Below are positions 41,763 through 50,751 of a stretch of DNA of 64,000 nt, piece after piece (within the stretch, counting starts at the first letter, position 1; each line of letters opens with the position of its first letter). Source of the stretch: Arthrobacter sp. ISL-48 (GTDB taxonomy: Bacteria > Actinomycetota > Actinomycetes > Actinomycetales > Micrococcaceae); assembly GCF_018613805.1 (NCBI RefSeq), contig NZ_JAGGPL010000002.1, positions 62,001 to 126,000 on the forward strand, given 5' to 3'. A program made the translations under genes and the position numbers. Under the pieces are notes generated by a model. It made no database searches. It saw only the letters and a program-made list of their open reading frames with translations, and was not told where the DNA came from.

Positions 41763-42623
41763 ATGCCAAGCTCAACCACCATCAATACCCCGGGCTTCCC
41801 GGCTGCCTCCGGTGCGGCGCGCGCTGCATCGACTCTGACGGCGAAACTGGCCTCCAAGGTTCCGGCTGCCGAAAACACCCTGCGTATCCTCAAACTGCTG
41901 GCCTCGAAGCGGGGGCCGATGGCGGCGTCGAGCATTGCCACGTCACTGGGCCTCCCTCGCTCAAGCGTCTACCACCTCCTAGGCGTGATGGAGGCGAACG
42001 GTTTTGTGCTCCATCTGCATGAGGAGCAGCGGTATGGGCTGGGTATCAGCGCCTTCGAACTGAGTTCGGCGTATTCGCGCCAGGAGCCGTTGTCCCGCCT
42101 GGGCCGGCCGCTGCTGGCATCCCTGGTGGATGTGATCGGCGAAAGCGCGCACCTGGCGGTGCTCCACGGCCGCGACGTCCTCTACATCGTGGAGGAGCGG
42201 GCCAAGAACAGGCCGTCCCTGGTGACCGACGTCGGGGTCCGGCTGCCCAGCCATCTCACCGCCAGCGGCCGGGCAATCCTTGCCGCGCTGCCCAAGTCGC
42301 AGGTCCGGGCGCTCTACCCGAACGCCGCCGCGTTCACAGCCCGGCACGAGGTGGAGGGCGCCATCATGAAATACTCGGCCCTATCCTCCCACCTGGATCA
42401 CGTCCGGCAGCGTGGTTACGCCACCGAACACGGCGAAGTGACGCCAGGCTTCGGCTCAATCGCTGCCGCCGTCACAGACCACGTGGGCTGGCCGACGGCG
42501 GCAGTCGCCGTGACGTTCCTGGAGGAGAAACTGCCGGCGGACCAGTGGCCTGCGCTCGCGGCCAGGGTGCAGAAAGTAGCGGACGAGCTCTCGGTCCGCA
42601 TCCACGGCCGCCCCACCAAGTAG
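41763..42623 (+). CDS. IclR family transcriptional regulator
   Basis: A 286-residue IclR regulator. The winged HTH is at about 35-95 (AAENTLRILKLLASKRGPMAASSIATSLGLPRSSVYHLLGVMEANGFV), and the effector domain follows from LGISAFELSSAYSRQEPL with LTASGRAILAALPKSQV and VTPGFGSIAAAVTDHVGWP. The N-terminal 30 residues are Ala/Thr-rich. ATG 41763 is chosen; ATG 41730 is possible. It lies directly upstream of hutUH on the same strand, so it is the likely regulator of histidine degradation here. Confidence 0.86.
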   Translation: MPSSTTINTPGFPAASGAARAASTLTAKLASKVPAAENTLRILKLLASKRGPMAASSIATSLGLPRSSVYHLLGVMEANGFVLHLHEEQRYGLGISAFELSSAYSRQEPLSRLGRPLLASLVDVIGESAHLAVLHGRDVLYIVEERAKNRPSLVTDVGVRLPSHLTASGRAILAALPKSQVRALYPNAAAFTARHEVEGAIMKYSALSSHLDHVRQRGYATEHGEVTPGFGSIAAAVTDHVGWPTAAVAVTFLEEKLPADQWPALAARVQKVADELSVRIHGRPTK

Positions 42624-42644
42624 CCCGCCAGTCCACCCCTACAA

Positions 42645-42700
42645 CCAGGTGGCGCTAACTGTTGTTCCGGACCCGCAAAACGACGGTTAGTGCTACCTGG
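42645..42700 (+). other. 22-bp RNA hairpin between iclR and hutU
   Basis: Arms 42645-42666 and 42679-42700 form a continuous 22-bp stem over a 12-nt loop. The four positions that are not Watson-Crick are all G-U pairs when read as plus-strand RNA. No U-tract follows. It may end iclR transcription, protect the hut leader, or be a mobile palindromic element. Confidence 0.7.
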
Positions 42701-42829
42701 GTTGGGGAAGGGCAGGCGTCTGGAATCCCGGACATCACCCTGCTGAAAGCCCTGTCCGGCCGGGTGCGAAGGGGCTTTAGTTGATACAGAACTTCCATCG
42801 GATTTCCCCTGAGACGAAAAGGAGCCACC

Positions 42830-44527
42830 ATGGCACCCGCCGATTTCACCACCGGTGCCCGCCCGGTCAAAGCAGCCCGCGGCACCGAGCTCACCGCCAA
42901 GAGCTGGCAGACGGAAGCCCCGCTCCGCATGCTCATGAACAACCTGGACCCGGAGGTCGCCGAACGCCCGGATGACCTGGTGGTCTACGGCGGCACGGGC
43001 CGGGCCGTCCGGTCCTGGGCCGCGTTCGACGCGATCACCCGCACCCTGGAGACCATGGAGGCGGACGAGACGCTGCTGGTCCAGTCCGGCAAGCCGGTGG
43101 GCGTGTTCCGCACCAACCAGTGGGCGCCGCGGGTGCTGCTGGCCAACTCCAACCTGGTGGGTGACTGGGCCAACTGGCCCGAGTTCCGCCGGCTCGAGGC
43201 TGAAGGCCTGATGATGTACGGCCAAATGACCGCCGGGTCATGGATTTACATCGGCACCCAGGGGATCCTGCAGGGCACCTTTGAGACCTTCGCGGCCATC
43301 GCCCGCAAACTCACCGGGGACGAGGACGGCACGCTCGCCGGCACCCTGACCCTGACCGGCGGCTGCGGCGGGATGGGCGGCGCGCAGCCCCTTGCCGTCA
43401 CCCTGAATGACGGCGCCTGCCTGATTGTCGACGTCGATGAGACGCGCCTGCGCCGTCGCGCCGGCAAACGCTACCTGGACGAGGTGGAAACGGACCTCGA
43501 CGCCGCCATCGCCAAGGTGCAGAAGGCCAAGGAAGAGCGCCGCGGCTGGTCCGTCGGCTATGTGGGCAACGCCGCGGAGGTTTTCCCGGAGATCCTGCGC
43601 CGCCATAACGCCGGCGAGCTGACCGTGGACATCGTCACGGACCAGACCTCCGCCCACGATCCGCTGAGCTATCTCCCCGAGGGCATCAGCGTGGCGGAAT
43701 GGCACCGCGAGGCCGCAGCAGATCCGGAAGGGTTTACCAAGAAGGCGCAGGCCTCCATGGCGAAGCACGTCCAGGCCATGGTGGAGTTCCAGGACGCCGG
43801 CGCCGAGGTCTTCGACTACGGCAACTCCATCCGTGACGAGGCCCGCAAGGGCGGCTACACCAGGGCCTTCGAGTTCCCGGGCTTCGTTCCCGCCTACATC
43901 CGCCCGCTGTTCTGCGAAGGCCTGGGCCCGTTCCGCTGGGTTGCGCTCTCCGGCGACCCTGAAGACATCGCAGTCACCGACGCGGCGATCAAGGAGCTTT
44001 TCCCGGAGAACAGGCACCTGCACCGCTGGATCGACGCCGCCGCCGAGCGCGTGGAGTTCGAAGGCCTGCCGGCACGGATCTGCTGGCTCGGGTACGGTGA
44101 ACGCGCCAAGGCAGGTCTGCTCTTCAACCAGCTCGTCAAGGACGGCAAGGTCAAGGCCCCTATCGTCATCGGCCGCGACCACCTTGACTCCGGCTCTGTC
44201 GCCTCCCCGTACCGCGAGACCGAAGCCATGGCCGACGGCTCTGACGCGATCGCGGACTGGCCGCTGCTGAACGCCCTGCTCAACACCGCGTCCGGCGCCA
44301 CCTGGGTCTCCCTCCACCACGGCGGCGGTGTCGGCATCGGCCGCTCCATCCACGCCGGCCAGGTCGCCGTCGCGGACGGCACCGACCTCGCCGCCGAAAA
44401 ACTCGAACGCCTCCTCACCAACGACCCCGGCATGGGCGTCATCCGCCATGCCGACGCCGGCTACCCCCGCGCCCTCGACGTCGCGCAGGAACGCGGCGTC
44501 CGCATCCCCATGAACGAAGGCCAGTAG
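42830..44527 (+). CDS. hutU: Urocanate hydratase
   Basis: A 565-residue urocanase, second enzyme of histidine degradation, converting urocanate to 4-imidazolone-5-propionate with tightly bound NAD. Recognisable blocks are [26 protein letters not shown] at the N-terminus, [38 protein letters not shown] (NAD site) and [60 protein letters not shown] and [19 protein letters not shown] complete the C-terminal part. The length is normal. GAAAAGGAG precedes the ATG. hutH follows after two bases, so the two are an operon. Confidence 0.95.
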   Translation: MAPADFTTGARPVKAARGTELTAKSWQTEAPLRMLMNNLDPEVAERPDDLVVYGGTGRAVRSWAAFDAITRTLETMEADETLLVQSGKPVGVFRTNQWAPRVLLANSNLVGDWANWPEFRRLEAEGLMMYGQMTAGSWIYIGTQGILQGTFETFAAIARKLTGDEDGTLAGTLTLTGGCGGMGGAQPLAVTLNDGACLIVDVDETRLRRRAGKRYLDEVETDLDAAIAKVQKAKEERRGWSVGYVGNAAEVFPEILRRHNAGELTVDIVTDQTSAHDPLSYLPEGISVAEWHREAAADPEGFTKKAQASMAKHVQAMVEFQDAGAEVFDYGNSIRDEARKGGYTRAFEFPGFVPAYIRPLFCEGLGPFRWVALSGDPEDIAVTDAAIKELFPENRHLHRWIDAAAERVEFEGLPARICWLGYGERAKAGLLFNQLVKDGKVKAPIVIGRDHLDSGSVASPYRETEAMADGSDAIADWPLLNALLNTASGATWVSLHHGGGVGIGRSIHAGQVAVADGTDLAAEKLERLLTNDPGMGVIRHADAGYPRALDVAQERGVRIPMNEGQ

Positions 44528-44529
44528 CA

Positions 44530-46122
44530 ATGACTCTCACCACCCACGAACCGCTCACCGTCACCCTTGGCTCCAGCGGCATAACGCCCGAGGACGTCGT
44601 CGCCGTCGCCCGCCACAACGCCAAGGTGACCATCTCCCAGGAAGCCCTGGACACAGTGGCCAAGGTCCGCGCGCACATCGACGACCTTGCCCACAGCGAG
44701 GTTCCCGCCTACGGCATCTCCACGGGTTTTGGTGCGCTGGCCAACCGCCATATCCCAAACGAGCTGCGCACCCAGCTGCAAAAGTCGCTGATCCGCAGCC
44801 ACGCGGCCGGCATGGGACCGGCGGTGGAGCGTGAAGTGGTCCGCGGCATCATGTTCCTGCGCGCCAAGACCCTCGCCTCCGGGCGCACGGGGGTCCGCCC
44901 GGTGGTGCTGCAGACCATGGTGGACGTGCTCAACGCCGGCATCACCCCGGTGGTCCGGGAATTCGGCTCGCTGGGCTGCTCCGGCGACCTTGCACCGCTG
45001 TCCCACTGTGCCTTGGTGCTGATGGGCGAGGGCCAGGCGGAAGGTCCCGACGGCGTGCAGTACGGCGGACGCGGTGAATCACCCGTAGCGGAGCTACTTA
45101 CCGCCCATGGCATCGAGCCGGTCACCCTCGCCGAGAAGGAGGGCCTGGCGCTGGTGAACGGCACCGAGGGCATGCTGGGCATGCTGTTGATGGCCATCGC
45201 GGACATCCGGCAACTGCTGACGACGGCGGACATCACCGCCGCGCTGAGCGTTGAGGCGCTGCTCGGCACAGACCAGGTCTTTCTGCCCGAGCTGCACGCC
45301 GCCCTCCGGCCGCACCCGGGCCAGGCCGCCTCCGCGGACAACATGCTCCGGGTCCTGTCCAACTCCCCGATCGTGGCCTCGCACCGGATCAACGACACCA
45401 AGGTCCAGGACGCCTACTCGCTGCGCTGCGCCCCCCAGGTGGCCGGTGCTGTCCGCGACACCGTGGACCACGCCTGCCTGGTGGCTTCCCGTGAACTGGC
45501 CGCCGCGATCGACAACCCCGTGGTCCTGCCGGACGGCCGGGTGAGCTCCAACGGCAACTTCCACGGTGCACCCGTGGCCTATGTGCTGGACTTCCTGGCT
45601 ATCGCCGTGGCCGACCTGAGTTCCATCGCGGAGCGCAGGACGGACAGGATGCTGGACCCGGCGCGTTCCCATGGCCTGCCCGCCTTCCTCGCTGCGGATC
45701 CCGGCGTGGATTCGGGGCTGATGATCGCGCAGTACACCCAGGCAGGCCTGGTCTCCGACAACAAACGGCTGGCAGTTCCGGCGTCGGTGGACTCCATTCC
45801 GAGTTCGGCCATGCAGGAGGACCACGTGTCCATGGGCTGGCACGCTGCACGCAAGCTGCGCAAAGCGGTGGAGAACCTGCGCCGCGTGCTGGCCATCGAA
45901 CTCGTGACCTCAGCGCGCGCCATCGATATTCGCACGCAACTGTCCGGCGGAAAGCTCACGCCTGGACCCGCAGGTGCCGCCGTCATCGGTGCGCTGCGCG
46001 CCGTCGTCGAAGGCCCGGGGACTGACCGGTTCCTTTCGCCGGAACTGGAAACGGCTGACCGGCTGGTGGCCTCTGGCGAAGTGCGGGCAGCAGCCGAATC
46101 CGCCGTCGGAATCCTGGCATGA
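44530..46122 (+). CDS. hutH: Histidine ammonia-lyase
   Basis: A 530-residue histidase, first step of histidine degradation (histidine to urocanate and ammonia). The prosthetic MIO group forms from the tripeptide in EFGSLGCSGDLAPLSH at about residues 145-160; here it is Cys-Ser-Gly rather than the more common Ala-Ser-Gly. YGISTGFGALANRHI holds the catalytic Tyr, and ALVNGTEGML, QDAYSLRCAPQVAGAVRD and SSNGNFHGAPVAYVLDF are conserved. The N-terminus is a few residues longer than in most. It starts two bases after hutU. Confidence 0.94.
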   Translation: MTLTTHEPLTVTLGSSGITPEDVVAVARHNAKVTISQEALDTVAKVRAHIDDLAHSEVPAYGISTGFGALANRHIPNELRTQLQKSLIRSHAAGMGPAVEREVVRGIMFLRAKTLASGRTGVRPVVLQTMVDVLNAGITPVVREFGSLGCSGDLAPLSHCALVLMGEGQAEGPDGVQYGGRGESPVAELLTAHGIEPVTLAEKEGLALVNGTEGMLGMLLMAIADIRQLLTTADITAALSVEALLGTDQVFLPELHAALRPHPGQAASADNMLRVLSNSPIVASHRINDTKVQDAYSLRCAPQVAGAVRDTVDHACLVASRELAAAIDNPVVLPDGRVSSNGNFHGAPVAYVLDFLAIAVADLSSIAERRTDRMLDPARSHGLPAFLAADPGVDSGLMIAQYTQAGLVSDNKRLAVPASVDSIPSSAMQEDHVSMGWHAARKLRKAVENLRRVLAIELVTSARAIDIRTQLSGGKLTPGPAGAAVIGALRAVVEGPGTDRFLSPELETADRLVASGEVRAAAESAVGILA

Positions 46123-46283
46123 GGGGAAACATTATTCAGCCGGATCAGTGTAGGCGGCCCGCCTCGAAATATGTGGCGACACAGACAATTTGGGCGCGGG
46201 AAGTGTAGTAGAACTGAAGGTGTAGTAAGAGTCACATCAAAGAGGCTGTGGCGCAGAACGTATACAAAGGGGTAGAAGTTCAC

Positions 46284-46520
46284 ATGAAAGCACGCGGGGG
46301 AGTCCTGTCGAGGCGCAATTCCCATTCGGCCGCCATCTCGGATTGGGGAACGCTCACGGTCGGGGACCAGGTGGAAATCATCAAGCACGCGCATGTCATT
46401 GCGGCAGGTGTTGTGGAAGAAGTGTCGAAGAGCGGGAACGTCCTGTGGCTCGTGCCGGCCGATCCGGCAGAAAAGCAGCTCTTCCTTAAATCAGACGGCG
46501 TGCAGGTGCGACGGAGTTAA
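46284..46520 (+). CDS. Small hypothetical protein, beta-rich
   Basis: A 78-residue soluble protein of unknown family. The central region (WGTLTVGDQVEIIKHAHVIAAGVVEEVSKSGNVLWLVPADPAEKQLFLKSDGVQVRR) looks like a small beta-barrel of the kind that coats or binds nucleic acid or cofactors. The ATG at 46284 has a weak ribosome site; the frame also extends to a GTG at 46248. It stands alone between hutH and a strong terminator. Confidence 0.6.
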   Translation: MKARGGVLSRRNSHSAAISDWGTLTVGDQVEIIKHAHVIAAGVVEEVSKSGNVLWLVPADPAEKQLFLKSDGVQVRRS

Positions 46521-46544
46521 TCCCTGGGATAACGCGCGAAGTAA

Positions 46545-46605
46545 AAAAGTCCCCGCCGTCCGGCGCTTCCCTCATGGAGGGAGGTGCCGGGCGGCGGGGA
46601 CTTTT
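46545..46605. terminator. Strong bidirectional rho-independent terminator
   Basis: AAAAGTCCCCGCCG (46545-46558) pairs perfectly with CGGCGGGGACTTTT (46592-46605). Inner CCGGC/GCCGG and CCCTC/GAGGG stems sit around an ATG loop. Flanking A and T runs give a U-tract in both directions, ending both convergent small genes. Confidence 0.88.
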
Positions 46606-46644
46606 GCGTGCACCGGTGTTTTCGGCGGGCGCTAATGCTGGGAA

Positions 46645-46905
46645 CTACGCGGCGATGTTCTCGTACGTCTCTCCGAAGGGCACTGATTCGTCCAGGGCTA
46701 CGGTGTAGCGTCCCGGGTGCAGACGGGTCACAAGGATGCCGCAGGCGGCGTCCTTGGCAGCTGTCTGGATCAGCGTGGCCACAGCGTTTTCCAGTCCTTC
46801 ATGCATCTCGTCCGCGGTGGAAAAGTGCAGGTCGATGGACGGCAGTTCTGTGGCCTCCAGGGTGGGCAAACCGACCGTGGGGCGTTCCAATATGGCTGTA
46901 TTCAT
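46645..46905 (-). CDS. Small hypothetical protein
   Basis: An 86-residue protein with no recognised family. The first 25 residues are extended (ERPTVGLPTLEATELPSIDLHFS), followed by a helix (ADEMHEGLENAVATLIQTAAKD) and a beta-strand part (ACGILVTRLHPGRYTVALDESVPFG). It could be a small alpha/beta fold. ATG 46905. It is convergent with the small gene at 46284, sharing a terminator with it, and lies downstream of the sugar ABC operon on the same strand. Confidence 0.62.
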   Translation of the reverse strand: MNTAILERPTVGLPTLEATELPSIDLHFSTADEMHEGLENAVATLIQTAAKDAACGILVTRLHPGRYTVALDESVPFGETYENIAA

Positions 46906-47028
46906 GTGGTGGACTTTCTGTGGTTCGTGCCGGAGGGCTTCCCTAGTCTACCGTGCGTCTGGGCGTCATTTGACTTTTATTGGGGGCTTGGAGTGTGGTA
47001 ACGGTGACCGGCCGGATGCCGTCCGCTC

Positions 47029-48000
47029 TTACTTCAGGCTTCCCATGGCCACGCCGGACCGCCAGTACCGTTGCATGGCGATCATCAGGATCACCATAGG
47101 GATGGTTGCCACCAGGGATCCGGTGATCACCAGGCCAGTGAGGTCCACAGTGGAATCGGTGCCGCGCTGCAGCCAGGAGTACAGGCCCAGCATGACGGGC
47201 CACTTGTCCGCTCCCCGCAGGTAGACCAGGGGCCCGAAGAAGCCGTTCCAGGAGCCCACGAAGTGCAGCAGGAAGATGGTGGCGCCCGCGGTGGTCATGA
47301 GCCGTGAGGAAATCTGGAAGAAGATCCGGTATTCGCCGGCGCCGTCGATCCGCGCAGCCTCCAGGAGTTCGCTGGGGACGGCACCTTCGGCGTAAATCTT
47401 TGCCAAATAGACAGCGAAGGGGCTGAAGAACGCGGGAATGATCATCGCCCAGATGGTGTCGTACATTCCTATCTGTACAAAGAGCAAGTACGACGGAATG
47501 GTCAGCAGGGCGCCTGGAATGAGGAACGAGCCGATGATAAAGCCCATGGTGGTTCCCTTGCCCCGGAACGCGTACATCGCCAGTCCGTAGCCCGCGGCCA
47601 TCGAAACCACTGTGTGGCCTATGGAACTGGCAAAGGCGTAGAGCAGCGAGTTCCACAGCCAGGTACCAAAGATCCCGTCCTGGTACGTGAAGAGCGAGGC
47701 CAGGTTGTCGAACAGCTTGAAGTCCGCGAACCACATCGCGTCCGTAGTGTAGAGGTCCTCCTTGGACTTGGTGGCGGAAATCAAAAGCCACCACGCAGGT
47801 CCTACGGAGTAAAGCGCAAACAGGACCAGTCCAACGAGGACAATCCAGCTGGACCTTCCCCGCTTGCCCGAAAGTTCGGACGGATCGTCATTGTCCATGG
47901 ACCTGAGCTGCCTTTTGCGGAGGCGAAGAGCCTTGAGCTCAATCTTCCTGGTGTCTTTTTTCGTGTCCAGGGCCTTTGAAGGCGATGAAGTGAGTGTCAT
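47029..48000 (-). CDS. Carbohydrate ABC transporter permease (MalG-type)
   Basis: A 323-residue ABC permease of the carbohydrate uptake family CUT1. The N-terminal 55 residues are a charged cytoplasmic tail, and six transmembrane helices follow. The EAA loop is VPSELLEAARIDGAGEYRIFFQISSRLM, which contacts the ATPase. It pairs with the MalF-type permease just upstream (four-base ATGA overlap). No ATPase gene is in this window; CUT1 systems often share one encoded elsewhere. Confidence 0.88.
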   Translation of the reverse strand: MTLTSSPSKALDTKKDTRKIELKALRLRKRQLRSMDNDDPSELSGKRGRSSWIVLVGLVLFALYSVGPAWWLLISATKSKEDLYTTDAMWFADFKLFDNLASLFTYQDGIFGTWLWNSLLYAFASSIGHTVVSMAAGYGLAMYAFRGKGTTMGFIIGSFLIPGALLTIPSYLLFVQIGMYDTIWAMIIPAFFSPFAVYLAKIYAEGAVPSELLEAARIDGAGEYRIFFQISSRLMTTAGATIFLLHFVGSWNGFFGPLVYLRGADKWPVMLGLYSWLQRGTDSTVDLTGLVITGSLVATIPMVILMIAMQRYWRSGVAMGSLK

Positions 48001-48980
48001 GATTCGACCTTGTTTGTCAGGCGGTAGATGATCACCGAGGCAGCCCCGACCACCGCTGCCAGGATAATGGAAAGGGCGGCCGCGTAGTTCAGGTTGCCAA
48101 CCTGGAACGCCTGGTTGTAGATAACCATGCTGGGAGTGAAGTCCTTGGTGATGGACTCGGGCGAAATAGATCGGAACAGCGTTGGCTCATTGAAGATCTG
48201 GAGCGTTCCGATAATCGAGAGGAGGCCGGTCAGGACCAGCGACCCCCGGACGTATGGCACCTTGATGGACATGGCTATCCGGAATTCCGAGGCACCATCC
48301 ACCCGGGCTGCATCGAAGATTTCGCGCGGGACTGCCTGCAGGGCGCCAAAGAGGATCAGCATGTTGAAGCCGATGGAGCCCCAGACGGCCAGGTTGCCTA
48401 TCGACACCCAGATCATGCTGCCGGAGAAAAAGTCGGTGTGCACCCCGAACAAGCCGAAGAAGGGCCGGAGGGGTCCCACCACCGGGCTGTACAGGTAGAG
48501 CCAGATCATGATGGCCACAATGCCGGGGATCATGTACGGAATCAGGAGAATCAGCCGGAAGCGGTTGGCCACCCGGCGCTTCACTGCGTCGATCAGAAGC
48601 GCCAATGTGAGGCTGATTAGTTGGATGACGGGCACAATCACGACGGCGTAGATGCTCACCCGGAGCATTGAGTCCCAGAAGACCGGGTCCACGAGTCCCC
48701 GGGCGAAATTGTCGAACCCTGCGAAGCTGACCGTGGCCGCACCGAAGCCCAGACCGGAGGTCTTGGAGGAGAAAAGACTCTGGCCTAGTCCGACCACCAC
48801 AGGCAGGAGCGTGAACACCGCGAATCCGATGACAAACGGCCACGTGAACGACGCCCCCTTGATCCGCTGCTTCGTGCGCCACGAAAACCGGGGAGACGCG
48901 GAGGCACCTGCCCGTGCCTGCCTGGAGGGCTTCTGTTCTGCGCCGTCTAGGCTTTTACGGACTTCTACTCTGGAAGACAT
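47997..48980 (-). CDS. Carbohydrate ABC transporter permease (MalF-type)
   Basis: A 327-residue ABC permease of the CUT1 sugar family. A charged N-terminal segment leads into ASFTWPFVIGFAVFTLLPVVVGLGQSLF. Six helices are predicted, and the EAA loop is VPREIFDAARVDGASEFRIAMSIKVPYV. The ATG follows AGAGGAG. It forms the transmembrane pair with the MalG-type permease and receives sugar from the lipoprotein at 49025. Confidence 0.88.
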   Translation of the reverse strand: MSSRVEVRKSLDGAEQKPSRQARAGASASPRFSWRTKQRIKGASFTWPFVIGFAVFTLLPVVVGLGQSLFSSKTSGLGFGAATVSFAGFDNFARGLVDPVFWDSMLRVSIYAVVIVPVIQLISLTLALLIDAVKRRVANRFRLILLIPYMIPGIVAIMIWLYLYSPVVGPLRPFFGLFGVHTDFFSGSMIWVSIGNLAVWGSIGFNMLILFGALQAVPREIFDAARVDGASEFRIAMSIKVPYVRGSLVLTGLLSIIGTLQIFNEPTLFRSISPESITKDFTPSMVIYNQAFQVGNLNYAAALSIILAAVVGAASVIIYRLTNKVES

Positions 48981-49024
48981 CCGCGTCTCCTCTCTGTTAC
49001 GGATCTCCGAAGAGAACCGGATGG

Positions 49025-50362
49025 TTACTTGCTGACCTCGTATTTGATGCCCTTGGAGTCAAGATCCTTCGCGATGAAGGCCTGGACGTTGGTCATCGCT
49101 TGCTTCAGGGTGATCTGCTTGGCCATGGCCTTGCCCCACTGGTCCTGCATCTCCGGGAACCAGGCGTCGTAGTCCGGCCCGCGCTCGAACTTGCCGACGG
49201 CGGCATTCTGGGCTTTCGCAATCACGGCGCCAACTTCAGCGGCCGGCTGGGATCCGAAAATCTTGTCCGGGACGACGTTCGCCGTGTAGGCGGACACATC
49301 GGCAAGATTGGTGGGAACGCCCACGGAGCCAGTCTTCTGGTTCTTGCCGGCTTCTATGGCGTCCTTCGAGGTGGAGGCCCAGTTCACGTATTCAACGGCG
49401 GCGGCGGGATGTTCACAGCCGACGGGGACGAAGCCGGGATCGGCCACGCCGGAGCTCACAAACTGCTTTGCGTCCTTGAACTGCGGGACGTCCACTGCCT
49501 GCCACTGTCCCAGGGACGCCTTGAAGTTGGTCTGGTAACCGGTCATGGACCACCAGGCCAACGGCACGGTGGCGAGCTGGCCGCTGTCAAAGTAGGAGTA
49601 CAAGGCGGGCCTGTCCTTGTAGGTCTGGTGGGCCACCAGGTCGTTGTCCACCAGCTGCTGGATGATGTCGACGGCCTTCATGGTCGCGTCGTCCTGCAGA
49701 TTAACCTTCCACTTGTCGCCGTCGATCGCGAACCAGCTGGCACCGGCCTGCTGGGACATCTGCAGGAGGGTTGACGGGTCTTCTCCGGCCAGGTTGATGA
49801 CGGTAACGCCATGGGTCTTGAGTTCCTTGCCGACGGTGACGAAGTCCTCCCAGGTCTTTGGAACAGCCAGTCCGAACTTGTCGTAGACGGCTTTGTTGGC
49901 CATCATGAAGGTTGCCGAGGGTCCCGCCGGGAAGCCGAAGAACTTACCGTCAACCTGTGCAGCGGCCTGGGCGCCTGTGCTGTAGGCGTCCTTGATCGGC
50001 TCCACGTATTGGGTGATGTCCTGGGCCCAGCCGTTGACGAGTGTCGTGGTGATCGGGGCGATCCCGGGCATGAAGCAGGGAATGTCCTTCTTCGATTCCA
50101 TGACATTTCTGAAGTTTGTCTGGGTGGCTGTGTTGCTTGCCTGCAGGACGTAGTTGACCTTGATCTTGTCGTGGCTCGCATTGAAGGCGTCAACAACGTG
50201 CTGTGTTGACTCGGCATCCCAGCCCCAGACATCGATCGTGACGGGACCCGCGTCTGCTGCCGGGGCGGGCGCCGTGGCGCTTCCGCAGCCAGCCAAGAGA
50301 CCGAGTGCTGCGACCGCGGCGGATATAGACAGCGCTTTCCTCTTGATGATTTTCGTGCTCAT
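49025..50362 (-). CDS. Extracellular sugar-binding lipoprotein of ABC transporter
   Basis: A 445-residue family-1 solute-binding protein. A basic N-terminus, hydrophobic core and lipobox LGLLAGCGS (lipidated Cys at about 26) show it is a lipoprotein. The mature part has VTIDVWGWDAESTQHVVDAFNASHDKIKVNYV and repeated Trp/Tyr/Asp residues typical of sugar binders. It is the first gene of the operon, transcribed from the region carrying two LacI-type operators. The sugar is not identifiable from sequence. Confidence 0.88.
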   Translation of the reverse strand: MSTKIIKRKALSISAAVAALGLLAGCGSATAPAPAADAGPVTIDVWGWDAESTQHVVDAFNASHDKIKVNYVLQASNTATQTNFRNVMESKKDIPCFMPGIAPITTTLVNGWAQDITQYVEPIKDAYSTGAQAAAQVDGKFFGFPAGPSATFMMANKAVYDKFGLAVPKTWEDFVTVGKELKTHGVTVINLAGEDPSTLLQMSQQAGASWFAIDGDKWKVNLQDDATMKAVDIIQQLVDNDLVAHQTYKDRPALYSYFDSGQLATVPLAWWSMTGYQTNFKASLGQWQAVDVPQFKDAKQFVSSGVADPGFVPVGCEHPAAAVEYVNWASTSKDAIEAGKNQKTGSVGVPTNLADVSAYTANVVPDKIFGSQPAAEVGAVIAKAQNAAVGKFERGPDYDAWFPEMQDQWGKAMAKQITLKQAMTNVQAFIAKDLDSKGIKYEVSK

Positions 50363-50498
50363 CTGTTCACTTCCTTGTGGTGGTTCATGCGTCGGGAGAC
50401 TTTGTCGGGGATGTCGTTGTCCTGCAGCCGGGGCGCTGCAGGACAGGTAACTGTCTGTGGGATACCGTGGACCATTCGAAGCATCCTGGCATCGATGA

Positions 50499-50512
50499 GG
50501 AAAACGTTATCC
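50499..50512. promoter_or_regulatory. LacI-type operator 1, GGAAAACGTTATCC
   Basis: A palindrome centred on the CpG of AACGTT, matching the AAnCGnTT core recognised by LacI/GalR-family regulators. It is 137 bp upstream of the binding-protein start. Its centre is at 50505.5. Confidence 0.68.
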
Positions 50513-50600
50513 CCGGTTTTGATGATGCCATGTGAGGGGCCCCACATTCAAGCCCCCGGGGGCGCATTTCTTTTCCCTGGGGCGGGAACTCGCCATTCGA

Positions 50601-50620
50601 GTAGGAAAACGTTATCCTAC
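50601..50620. promoter_or_regulatory. LacI-type operator 2, GTAGGAAAACGTTATCCTAC
   Basis: A 20-bp near-perfect palindrome (18 of 20 positions) sharing the 14-bp core of operator 1. The centre at 50610.5 is 105 bp from the centre of operator 1. It lies farther upstream of the ABC operon and could close a repression loop with operator 1. Confidence 0.72.
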
Positions 50621-50670
50621 CTGACCGAATGACACCGGTATCCGGCGGCATCCCGCAGCCCACACGCGAA

Positions 50671-50733
50671 AATCCGAGGCTTGTCCGCGGAACCGCGCCG
50701 TGAAGGGCGGGAACCGCGGACAAACCTCGGATT
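50671..50733. terminator. Long hairpin, terminator of the universal stress protein gene
   Basis: AATCCGAGG...TTGTCCGCGG (50671-50690) pairs with 50714-50733 at 19 of 20 positions around a 23-nt loop. It lies 18 bases beyond the stop of the stress protein gene and separates it from the sugar operon's control region. Confidence 0.75.
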
Positions 50734-50751
50734 CGTTTGTTAAGGCGGAGC

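Larger units (their letters stand above)
50363..50751. other. 389-bp regulatory gap upstream of the sugar ABC operon
   Basis: This gap holds, in order, the ribosome site of the binding-protein gene, two near-identical LacI-type operators, and a long hairpin ending the stress-protein gene at 50752. No coding frame in it looks real. Confidence 0.75.
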
